Below are positions 41,551-48,243 of a stretch of DNA of 64,000 nt, one piece after another. Position 1 is the stretch's first letter, and each line of letters begins with the position of its first letter. Origin of the DNA: RH-AL1 sp965198715 (GTDB lineage: Bacteria; Pseudomonadota; Alphaproteobacteria; Rhizobiales; Beijerinckiaceae); NCBI GenBank assembly GCA_965198715.1, contig CBDAPV010000002.1, positions 930,001-994,000 of the forward strand, in the 5' to 3' direction. Both the position numbers and the translations under genes were made by a program. The notes under the pieces are model-generated. The model saw only the letters and a program-made list of their open reading frames with translations, was not told where the DNA came from and made no database searches.

Positions 41551-41802
41551 ATGGTGACGACCTACATCATCCTGCCTTTCGTCGTCGCCAAGCGCGGCGG
41601 CAAGCTCGTCCCGTGTCCCCCGCAGAAGGCCAAGGACGCGGACCGCGCCATCGCCGCGGCCGAACGCATGGCCGGGCAGTACGCCGGTCTCGTCGTGCTG
41701 GAGGAAAGCTCCGACCCGGAGCAGGATATCTACGCCGAGCCTCGCCTGCTGCGCGCTATAGGTAACGTACCCGACGAAATGGTCGAAGCCCTAGCCGCCT
41801 GA
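41551..41802 (+). CDS. Hypothetical protein, 83 residues
   Basis: A short soluble protein starting MVTTYIILPFVVAKRGGKLV, with a helix rich in Ala and Arg (DADRAIAAAERMAGQYAGLV), an acidic turn (EESSDPEQDIYAEP) and the end VPDEMVEALAA. The pattern of an Ile/Val-rich first strand, then a charged helix, then an acidic segment is seen in small rhizobial proteins of unknown role. An earlier in-frame ATG ten codons upstream is possible. It converges with the emrB-type gene, about 40 bases away. Confidence 0.6.
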   Translation: MVTTYIILPFVVAKRGGKLVPCPPQKAKDADRAIAAAERMAGQYAGLVVLEESSDPEQDIYAEPRLLRAIGNVPDEMVEALAA

Positions 41803-41840
41803 CTTGGCCGCCTGACCTCACCACACCTTCAGCGCTAACC

Positions 41841-43454
41841 TCAGTGTGCGGCGGCGGTCGTCGCCGGCGAAGGCTTGACGTTGCGCATCAGCGGCACGAG
41901 CAGGGTCGCGATTGCGAAGGCGGCCATGATGGCGGTGAACGCGTCGGCGTACGCCAGTGTGCGGGCCTCGCGGAAGGCGAGCCGGAACAGCTGCCGCAGC
42001 GCGGCGGCGTGGCCGTCGTCAGGCGCGCCGGGCAGCGCGGCGAAGCGGTGCGCATTGGCCTCCAGGTATCGCATCGTCGATCCGCTGGCTTGGGTCATGT
42101 TCGAGGCAATCGCCACGAAATGCAGGTTGGTTTGACTGTTCAGGATCGCGCCGCAAACCGCGATGCCGACGGCGCCGCCGAGGTTGCGCATCATGTTGAA
42201 GAGGCCGCTGGCGTATTTCAGCCGATTCGGCGGCAGGCTGCCCAGCCCGAGGGTGACGCTGGGCGCGATCGCGAAGACCTGCGGCAGGCCGCGCAGCACC
42301 TGCGGCAGGAAGAGCTGGTCGCCGCCCCAGTCATGGGTGATCGCGCTGTAGCTCCACATCGCCGCGCCGAACATGGCGAGGCCGCCCATCATCAGCCAGC
42401 GCGTGTCGAAGCGCTTGGCCAGCACGATGTAGATCGGGACGCCGACGAGCGAGGCGGCGCCGGTCGAGAAGATGGCCGTACCGGTCTGCCAGGCGGAGTA
42501 GCCGCGCACGTAGCCGAGGAACAGCGGCGTCAGGTAGATCGTGGCGAAGATGCCGATGCCGGTGATGAAGGACAGCGCGCAGCCGATCGCGAAGTTGCGG
42601 TTACCGAAGGCGCGCAGGTCCACGACCGGACTCTTGAAGGTCAGGCTGCGGATCAGGAACAGCACGCCGGAGAGGCCGGAGATCCAGGCGCAGGTGCGGA
42701 TCGTGGAATCGTCGAACCAGTTCCAGCGCGTGCCTTCCTCGAGCACGTATTCGAGCGTCGACAGGAACACGGCCATCAGCGCGATGCCGAGATAGTCGGC
42801 GCCCTTGAGCAGCCGCACGTCGGGCTCGTCGATGCGCACCAGGATCGGCACGAGGATCGTGATGATCACGCCCGGCACGACGTTGACGAAGAACAGCCAG
42901 TGCCAGTCCAGCGTGTCGGTGATGTAGCCGCCGATGACCGGGCCAAGGGTCGGCGCGGTGGAGGCGATGGTCCCGATGACCGCCGCGGAATAGACCCGCA
43001 TCGGACCCTTGAAGTAGTGGAACGAGGAGGTGAACACCGTCGGGATCATCGAGGCGCCGAGCAGCCCCTGCAGCGCCCGGAAGACGATCATGCTCTCGAT
43101 GTTCCAGGCCAGGCCGCAGAGCACCGAGGCCAGCGTGAAGCCGGCGGCCGACACGGTGAACAGCCAACGCGTCGAGAACACGCGGGTGAGCCAGCCCGAC
43201 AGCGGGATCATCACGATCTCGGCGATGAGATAGGCGGTCTGCACCCAGCTGATCTCGTCCTGCGCCGCCGAGAGGCCGCCGCCGATGTCCTGCAGCGAGG
43301 AGGCGACGATCTGGATGTCGAGCAGCGCGATGAACATGCCGGTGCACATCACCACGAAGGGCAGCAGCGAGCGCAGGAAGCTCGGCTCGGCCCTCGTCTC
43401 GGCGCGCGCGGTCTTCGCGAGCATCATCTCGGCGCGGGGCGTCGCGGCGCTCAC
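41841..43454 (-). CDS. DHA2-family drug:H+ antiporter (EmrB-like)
   Basis: A 537-residue MFS transporter with 14 predicted helices, of the EmrB/QacA type that exports hydrophobic compounds against protons. Motif A variant GWLTRVFSTRWLFTV follows helix 2. The family motif C region is near TAPTLGPVIGGYITDTLDWH (Gly/Pro-rich helix 5), and LDIQIVASSLQDIGGGLSA is the helix-1 signature with the conserved Asp. It works with the adaptor encoded immediately upstream, whose stop overlaps its start by four bases. The natural substrate is unknown. Confidence 0.9.
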   Translation of the reverse strand: MSAATPRAEMMLAKTARAETRAEPSFLRSLLPFVVMCTGMFIALLDIQIVASSLQDIGGGLSAAQDEISWVQTAYLIAEIVMIPLSGWLTRVFSTRWLFTVSAAGFTLASVLCGLAWNIESMIVFRALQGLLGASMIPTVFTSSFHYFKGPMRVYSAAVIGTIASTAPTLGPVIGGYITDTLDWHWLFFVNVVPGVIITILVPILVRIDEPDVRLLKGADYLGIALMAVFLSTLEYVLEEGTRWNWFDDSTIRTCAWISGLSGVLFLIRSLTFKSPVVDLRAFGNRNFAIGCALSFITGIGIFATIYLTPLFLGYVRGYSAWQTGTAIFSTGAASLVGVPIYIVLAKRFDTRWLMMGGLAMFGAAMWSYSAITHDWGGDQLFLPQVLRGLPQVFAIAPSVTLGLGSLPPNRLKYASGLFNMMRNLGGAVGIAVCGAILNSQTNLHFVAIASNMTQASGSTMRYLEANAHRFAALPGAPDDGHAAALRQLFRLAFREARTLAYADAFTAIMAAFAIATLLVPLMRNVKPSPATTAAAH

Positions 43455-44542
43455 GGCCCGCGCCGCGTGTCGATGCTCACGGTGGTGGAGAGGCCCGGCC
43501 TCAGCCGGCCCAGCGCGCCGTCGGCGGCGTCGAGCGTGATGCGCACCGGCACCCGCTGCACGATCTTGGTGAAGTTGCCGGTCGCGTTCTCCGGCGGGAT
43601 GACGCTGAACACCGCGCCCGTGCCCGGCGCCAGGCTGGTGACGTGGCCGCGCATCACCACGCCCGGCGCGACGTCGGCCTCGACGCTCGCGTCGTCACCG
43701 AGGCGCATGCGGGCGATCTGATCCTCCTTGAAATTGGCGTCGACCCACAGGCCGCGCGCCGGCACGATGCTGAGGAGGTAGGCGCCGACCGGCACGTAGA
43801 GCCCAGGGCGGGCGGCGCGGTTGCCGACGTAGCCCTCGACCGGCGCGCGCAGCTGCGTGTAGCCGAGGTTGAGTTCGCCCGTGCGCACGTCGGCGTCGGC
43901 CTGGGCGACCTCGGCCCTGGCCTCGTCGACCTGTGCGTCCAGCACGGCGAGCTGCTGTTTCGCGCCGTCGAGCGCCGCCTGCGCCGAGGCGACGGTGCCC
44001 TTGGCCGCCTTGCCGAGCGAGACGGCGCGCTCGGTCTCCTGGCGCGTCACCGCCGTGGTGTTGGCGAGCCCGGCGTAGCGCTTGGAATCCCCGAGCGCGA
44101 AGACCGATTGCGCGGATTTGGCGTCGAGGTCGGCGGCGGCGCCGGCGATGATCGAGACCTGCTGGCGGCCGCGCGCCTCGAGGCCCGCGAGCGTCGCGCG
44201 GCGCGCGCGAGCGACCGCCTTGACATGGTCGAGCGCGGCGCTCACGTCGCGATCGTCGAGCCGCAGCAGCAGCTGTCCGGCGGTGACGCGCTCGTTGTCG
44301 GTGACGTCGACGCTCGCCACGAAGCCGGAGATGTGGGGCGCGATGGCGGTGATGTCGCCGCCGACGTAGGCGTCGTCGGTGCTCTCGACGAAGCGTCCGA
44401 CCGTCCACCAGCGCCGGCCATACTCGGCCGCCGCGGCGCAGAGCGCCAGCAGGGCGACCATGAGGACGAGGCGCTTGAGGGCGCGGCCGAGCCGGCGGCT
44501 GCGGGGAGGCGCGGCGGCCCGCTCGGCTATCGTGCTGGTCAT
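43451..44542 (-). CDS. HlyD/EmrA-family membrane fusion protein
   Basis: A 363-residue periplasmic adaptor. One N-terminal membrane helix (LKRLVLMVALLALCAAAAEY) precedes the first lipoyl half (YVGGDITAIAPHISGFVASV). An alpha-helical hairpin covers about residues 100-215, and the second lipoyl half and beta-barrel follow (LNLGYTQLRAPVEGYVGNRA, LWVDANFKEDQIARMRLGDD). It bridges the EmrB-like pump to an outer-membrane channel, which is not encoded here. Four-base overlaps on both sides place it between the HxlR regulator and the pump in one transcript. Confidence 0.9.
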   Translation of the reverse strand: MTSTIAERAAAPPRSRRLGRALKRLVLMVALLALCAAAAEYGRRWWTVGRFVESTDDAYVGGDITAIAPHISGFVASVDVTDNERVTAGQLLLRLDDRDVSAALDHVKAVARARRATLAGLEARGRQQVSIIAGAAADLDAKSAQSVFALGDSKRYAGLANTTAVTRQETERAVSLGKAAKGTVASAQAALDGAKQQLAVLDAQVDEARAEVAQADADVRTGELNLGYTQLRAPVEGYVGNRAARPGLYVPVGAYLLSIVPARGLWVDANFKEDQIARMRLGDDASVEADVAPGVVMRGHVTSLAPGTGAVFSVIPPENATGNFTKIVQRVPVRITLDAADGALGRLRPGLSTTVSIDTRRGP

Positions 44543-45024
44543 GCGACCCTGGCCGCCGTGTCGATGCGCCGGCGCAGGCTCTCGCCCGCGGCGGGTCCCG
44601 CCACCACCCGCACCTTCGTCACCGGGCGACCGGTGGCGCGATCGACGAGCACGGGGTCAATCGGGGCGCCGGTCTCGGCGTCCGCCAGCTCGACGCTCGC
44701 GCCCTCGGGCGCGAAGTGGCGGTTGCCCCAGGCCAGCATCGCCAGCATGACAGGCCGGAAGTCGCGTGCGACATCGGTCGGTACGTAGTCGTGGCGCGGC
44801 GGACGCTCGCTGTAGAGCCGGCGCTCGAGCAGGCCGGAGGCGACCATGTCGTCGAGCCGGCGCGCCAGCGTGCTTGTCGCGATGCCGAGGCTCTCCTGAA
44901 ACTCGTCGAAGCGCCGCAAGCCGTAGAAGGCGTCGCGGAGGATGAGGATGTTCCACCAGTCGCCGACCCGCTCAAGGCCGCGCGCGATGGGACATTGCAT
45001 GTCGCCGAAGGTCTTCCGTTTCAT
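44539..45024 (-). CDS. HxlR-family transcriptional regulator
   Basis: A 161-residue winged-helix regulator. The N-terminal signature CPIARGLERVGDWWNILILR with the redox-capable Cys near residue 11, then RRFDEFQESLGIATSTLARR (recognition helix) and the wing LLERRLYSERPPRHDY identify HxlR/MarR-like proteins. The C-terminal 55 residues are an added segment seen in regulators of efflux pumps. It is the first gene of the regulator-adaptor-pump operon, so autoregulation is likely, probably as a ligand- or oxidant-released repressor of efflux. Confidence 0.9.
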   Translation of the reverse strand: MKRKTFGDMQCPIARGLERVGDWWNILILRDAFYGLRRFDEFQESLGIATSTLARRLDDMVASGLLERRLYSERPPRHDYVPTDVARDFRPVMLAMLAWGNRHFAPEGASVELADAETGAPIDPVLVDRATGRPVTKVRVVAGPAAGESLRRRIDTAARVA

Positions 45025-45302
45025 CAGAGCACTATCGTTCAGTCACTTTCATCATGCAAGTACCATGTCGTGCCATCCGGTTCTGCTGTTGGGATCAATT
45101 CGCGGTATCCGACCAGAAAACCGGTATGGGGCCGGTGGGAAACAGCTCACGTCTAGAACGCGTCTGAGTAGTTTCCGTCCCTGCACGAACCAAGATCTGC
45201 GACCATCTGCGATCCGCCTTGCAGGGCGATCCGATGAGATCAACGAGCCTGTACCGTTCCTCGGGGCGTTCTCTCTCACCGGGCCGCGGAGGACCACACG
45301 AA

Positions 45303-45434
45303 ATGAAACATCTTGTGACACTCGCCGCCGCATCGACGCTGCTCAGTGCAAGGACCATCGGAACGCCGGCCAGCGCATCGGCAATTGACCCAGACCTCGG
45401 ACGGCAGGCGAACCACCATTCCCGCCGAAATTGA
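45303..45434 (+). CDS. Possible truncated exported peptide, 43 residues
   Basis: The ATG at 45303 opens MKHLVTLAAASTLLSARTIG, a good signal peptide ending near ASASA, but only about 16 residues follow (DPDLGRQANHHSRRN). A GGAGG lies about nine bases upstream. The opening resembles that of the 67-residue Cys/His protein at 12 kb (MKHLAIAIAL), but no Cys or glycine-zipper core follows. It is probably a gene whose body was lost. Confidence 0.35.
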   Translation: MKHLVTLAAASTLLSARTIGTPASASAIDPDLGRQANHHSRRN

Positions 45435-45647
45435 CGATTGCTCCACCACGTCGCCCCTGCGGCGACCGTGGGACCCTTGAGGTTTTCTGGAAGGCTCGCG
45501 CAGCCAGGATTGGGAGCGGCACTGGGGTTTCTGAGAGAGCTAGGACCCTCGGGGATCAGCATGAGTGGCATGCAAGGACTTCGGCTGTCGCCGTAAGACC
45601 CGGCTTGACCAGCCGCCCGACATCCCGATTAGGGCAGCCGAACCGAC

Positions 45648-45839
45648 GTGCAGAAGAGACGGCGGGCCGGCATCCGCAGGCGAGCAAGGGTGCCGAACGC
45701 GAGGATTCACGACCTGCGTCACACCTTCTCGGCCATTTCACGCGAATCCGGTATGGCGGAAGACGATCGAATGGCTGTAGAAGTCTGTTCGATTGCCGCC
45801 ACTCATCGGGCATTTGCCTGGGGCGGCATCGGCCGTTGA
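45648..45839 (+). pseudogene. Tyrosine recombinase/integrase remnant
   Basis: One frame reads ARVPNARIHDLRHTFSAISR and then ESGMAEDDRMA, matching the box II core of tyrosine recombinases (HxLRHT followed by the A-x-x-x-G helix). Neither the box I Arg region before it nor the LGH and catalytic Tyr region after it survives, and the frame breaks after about 30 further codons. It lies about 110 bases upstream of tRNA-Pro, a usual integration target. It is a decayed integrase, not an active element. Confidence 0.6.
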
Positions 45840-45947
45840 TCCTCTGAAGACCGCGCATCCTCCTCTCGCGAGGCGCAGGCGTCGGCCACAAGGCGGTGAA
45901 GAGCGTGAGTTTTCGGCCGAGCGGCCCATCCGCGAGGCCGGACATGA

Positions 45948-46024
45948 CGGGGTATAGCGCAGCCTGGTAGCGCGATAGTTTTGGGAACTATAGGTCGCAG
46001 GTTCGAATCCTGCTGCCCCGACCA
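45948..46024 (+). tRNA. tRNA-Pro (anticodon UGG)
   Basis: A complete cloverleaf: acceptor CGGGGTA / TGCCCCG, anticodon loop TTTGGGA (UGG), T-arm with GGTTCGAATCC, discriminator A and encoded CCA. It decodes CCA (and CCG by wobble) proline codons. Confidence 0.96.
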
Positions 46025-46045
46025 GCCGGGCGAACGAGGAGTTCC

Positions 46046-46351
46046 ATGACTGCGCGAATCTACAAGCCGTCGCCGTCGGCGACGCAGTCCGGCAAAGGCT
46101 CGACCAAGGCTTGGGTGCTGGTCTACGAGCCAGAGGAGGCCATGGTGATCGAGCCGCTTATGGGTTGGTCGGGCTCCGGCGACATGAACCGCCAGATCAC
46201 GCTGCGGTTCGGCACCAAGGAAGAGGCGGTGAGCTACTGCGAGCGCAACGGCATCGCCTTCCGCGTCGACGAACCGAAGCCGGTGGCGCCGAAGGTCTTC
46301 TCCTATTCCGACAACTTCAAGTCGACTCGTCGTGGGCAGTGGACCCACTGA
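46046..46351 (+). CDS. NDUFS4-like NADH dehydrogenase accessory subunit
   Basis: A 101-residue protein of the ETC complex I conserved-region family, the bacterial counterpart of mitochondrial NDUFS4 (18-kDa subunit), which stabilises the NADH-input module. The signature is ARIYKPSPSATQSGKGSTKA (R-IY-P-x-x-x-x-x-QSG), then DMNRQITLRFGTKEEAVSYC, the strand ERNGIAFRVDEPKP and the KVFSYSDNFKSTRRGQWTH end. Such genes are confined to alphaproteobacteria and mitochondria. It sits alone between tRNA-Pro and tRNA-Arg, only 21 bases after the former, far from any nuo operon. Confidence 0.93.
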   Translation: MTARIYKPSPSATQSGKGSTKAWVLVYEPEEAMVIEPLMGWSGSGDMNRQITLRFGTKEEAVSYCERNGIAFRVDEPKPVAPKVFSYSDNFKSTRRGQWTH

Positions 46352-46376
46352 GCCTCGGCATTGGTCGAGAGATACA

Positions 46377-46453
46377 GGCCCCATAGCTCAGCTGGATAGA
46401 GCAGCCGCCTTCTAAGCGGCAGGCCGTTGGTTCGAATCCAACTGGGGTCGCCA
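46377..46453 (+). tRNA. tRNA-Arg (anticodon UCU)
   Basis: The acceptor is GGCCCCA / TGGGGTC (one G-U pair), the D-arm has AGCTCAGCTGGATAGAG, and the anticodon loop CTTCTAA gives UCU for AGA/AGG. The T-arm has GGTTCGAATCC; discriminator G and encoded CCA complete it. It starts 25 bases after the NDUFS4-like gene. Confidence 0.95.
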
Positions 46454-46464
46454 CTTCTACGCAG

Positions 46465-46493
46465 AAGCCCCGCCGGTACGACCGACAGGGCTT
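46465..46493. terminator. Hairpin between tRNA-Arg and the Gly/Tyr-rich gene
   Basis: AAGCCC pairs with GGGCTT, with an inner CGGT/ACCG stem. It lies 11 bases past tRNA-Arg and 22 bases past the stop of the convergent Gly/Tyr-rich gene, so it can end both transcripts. No long T-run follows. Confidence 0.5.
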
Positions 46494-46515
46494 ACGCATT
46501 TGAAGGTGTTGAGCT

Positions 46516-46782
46516 TTAGTAGCCGCGCCCAGCCGAGGCCGCAGCTGCACCCGCCACAGCACCGGCTGCTAAGCCAAGGCCGACACCGGCACCCACGCCG
46601 CGATCGCCGTAATAGCCGCGACGACCGTAGCCATAGCCGTAACGGCCGTAGCCACGACCATACCCGTGCCCGTAGCCGTACCCATGGCGGTAGTACTGTG
46701 CCTCGGCGCCTGTCGAGCCAAGCAGCAGCCCGGCCGTCGCGACCGACAGACCGGCAATGGTCAGGACCTTCAGAAACTTCAT
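46516..46782 (-). CDS. Gly/Tyr-rich small exported protein
   Basis: An 88-residue protein: signal peptide MKFLKVLTIAGLSVATAGLL cleaved near AEAQ, then a low-complexity stretch of Gly, Tyr, Arg and His (YYRHGYGYGHGYGRGYGRYG), then a Gly/Ala glycine-zipper-like segment (GVGLGLAAGAVAGAAAASAG). The GY repeats suggest an adhesive or envelope-associated flexible region; the second segment could cross or coat a membrane. Similar short proteins are frequent and uncharacterised in this bacterial order. It has its own terminator-like hairpin. Confidence 0.7.
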   Translation of the reverse strand: MKFLKVLTIAGLSVATAGLLLGSTGAEAQYYRHGYGYGHGYGRGYGRYGYGYGRRGYYGDRGVGAGVGLGLAAGAVAGAAAASAGRGY

Positions 46783-46932
46783 GGAATTTTCCTCCGTGAC
46801 GAGCGATAACGGGTCAACATCCGGAAGGTTCGTCTACGACAAGGGTCACGAGGAAGCGGCATCGCCGCAAGGCCCATTCGGGGAGCGGTGCGTGCCCCGG
46901 CCTACCTCCGGCCGATCCTGGAGCCCCGCCGC

Positions 46933-47622
46933 ATGAGCCGTCCCGCCGTCCTCCTTTTCGACGTCAACGAGACCCTGCTCGACATCGAGGCGCTTCGGCC
47001 CTTGTTCGTCCGCGTCTTCGGCGATGGGCGCGTGCTGCGCGACTGGTATGCGCAGCTGGTAATCTATTCGCAAAGCTCGGCCTTCACCGACCATTACGTG
47101 CCGTTCGGGACGCTGGGCGGCGGTGTCCTGCGCATGCTGGGCTCGATTCACGGCAAGACCATCGGCGACGCCGATCTGGCCGAGCTCGCCGCCACTACGA
47201 CGAGCCTGCCAGCGCACGAGGGTGTCGCCGAAGCGCTGGAGCGGCTCGGCGGCGCGGGGTTCCGCCTGGCGACGCTGACGAATTCGCCGCCCTCCGAGCC
47301 GCCGACGCCGCTGGAGAAGGCCGGCCTCGCGCGCTTCTTCGAGCGGTCGATCAGCGTCGAAATGGTGCGCCGCTTCAAGCCGGCGCCGGAATGCTACCGC
47401 GAGGCGGCCACGCTTCTCGGCGTCGCGCCGGCCGAGATCTGCATGATCGCGACCCACGTCTGGGACCTCCTCGGCGCCCAGGCCGTCGGCTGCCGCACCG
47501 CCTTCGTGACCTGGGCGGACAACGCCCTCCTGCCAGTCGCCGAGCTGCCGCAACCCGACGTGACCGCGCCGACCATGGTCGCGCTCGCCGATGCCATCCT
47601 CCGCCGCTGGCCTAAGGGATAA
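46933..47622 (+). CDS. Haloacid dehalogenase type II (HAD superfamily)
   Basis: A 229-residue L-2-haloacid dehalogenase-like hydrolase. The nucleophile Asp is in VLLFDVNETLLDIEALRPLF, motif II is LATLTNSPPSEPPT, the motif III Lys is in VRRFKPAPECYREAA, and the last motif is CMIATHVWDLLGAQAVGCRT. In true dehalogenases these residues hydrolyse 2-haloalkanoates such as chloroacetate; phosphatase activity cannot be excluded from sequence alone. ATG 46933 begins at the Rossmann core. It converges with bcp, 11 bases between stops. Confidence 0.88.
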   Translation: MSRPAVLLFDVNETLLDIEALRPLFVRVFGDGRVLRDWYAQLVIYSQSSAFTDHYVPFGTLGGGVLRMLGSIHGKTIGDADLAELAATTTSLPAHEGVAEALERLGGAGFRLATLTNSPPSEPPTPLEKAGLARFFERSISVEMVRRFKPAPECYREAATLLGVAPAEICMIATHVWDLLGAQAVGCRTAFVTWADNALLPVAELPQPDVTAPTMVALADAILRRWPKG

Positions 47623-47633
47623 GCGGGAGAGTC

Positions 47634-48104
47634 CTACATTGCCTTGATGGCCTCGAGCACCTCGGCCGCGTGGCCCTTGACCTTCACCTTGGGCCAGATC
47701 CGGGCGATCGTGCCGGCCTTGTCGACGAGCATCGTGGTGCGCTCCACCCCCATGTACTTGCGGCCGTACATCGCCTTTTCGACCCACACGCCGTAGGCTT
47801 CGAGTGTGGTCTTGTCCTCGTCGGAGGCCAGCGGGATCGTGAGCGCGTGCTTGTCGCGAAACTTGCCGTGGCTCTTCACCGAATCGGGCGACACGCCGAG
47901 CACGGCGGCCCCTGCCGCGGCATAATCCTCGGCCAGAGCGCTGAAATCGAGGGCCTCGGCGGTGCAGCCCGTCGTGTCGTCCTTGGGGTAGAAGTACAGC
48001 ACCAAGGGCCGGCGGGCGTAATCGGCCAGGCGCACGGTGTGGCCGTCCTGATCAGGCAACGCGAAATCGGGCGCTGGCGATCCCACTTCGATGCTCTGCA
48101 CCAT
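47634..48104 (-). CDS. bcp: Thioredoxin-dependent thiol peroxidase (Bcp/PrxQ)
   Basis: A 156-residue BCP-type peroxiredoxin that reduces H2O2 and organic peroxides. The active site is LYFYPKDDTTGCTAEALDFS, with the peroxidatic Cys in TTGCT (Thr in place of the common Pro before Gly). A partner Cys five residues later, present in some BCPs, is absent, making this a one-Cys-like form needing an external thiol. Later conserved parts are VLGVSPDSVKSHGKFRDKHA and KYMGVERTTMLVDKAG. The ATG at 48104 is the family start. It is divergent from the large AsmA-like gene, with about 140 bases between starts. Confidence 0.92.
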   Translation of the reverse strand: MVQSIEVGSPAPDFALPDQDGHTVRLADYARRPLVLYFYPKDDTTGCTAEALDFSALAEDYAAAGAAVLGVSPDSVKSHGKFRDKHALTIPLASDEDKTTLEAYGVWVEKAMYGRKYMGVERTTMLVDKAGTIARIWPKVKVKGHAAEVLEAIKAM

Positions 48105-48243
48105 ATCGGCCTTCCTTTCGACCCAAAAAGCAGGACATTCCGGCGGGGGTCGGCGTGGCCGGAGCCGCTCGCGCGGTCCTTCCATAGCGCTCCCGCCCGA
48201 GCCTTTCCAGCCGAGCTTGCCGTTTGGTCGAAGCGAAGACGTG

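Larger units (their letters stand above)
45025..45947. other. Gene-poor stretch between the efflux operon and tRNA-Pro
   Basis: Over 900 bases without an intact gene. It holds the hxlR promoter at its left end, a 43-codon signal-peptide-like frame, and a recombinase relic next to tRNA-Pro, listed separately. Open frames elsewhere are short and overlap in both strands. It reads like scar tissue from a lost insertion. Confidence 0.5.

Noticed and set aside
45803..46384. Minus-strand open frame containing GQQDSNLRPIVPKT
   Set aside because: This is tRNA-Pro translated backwards; the phrase is a classic false protein. The frame also runs opposite the NDUFS4-like gene.
46317..46562. Minus-strand frame with VGFEPTACRLEG
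   Set aside because: It is antisense to tRNA-Arg and a familiar artefact of tRNA loci.
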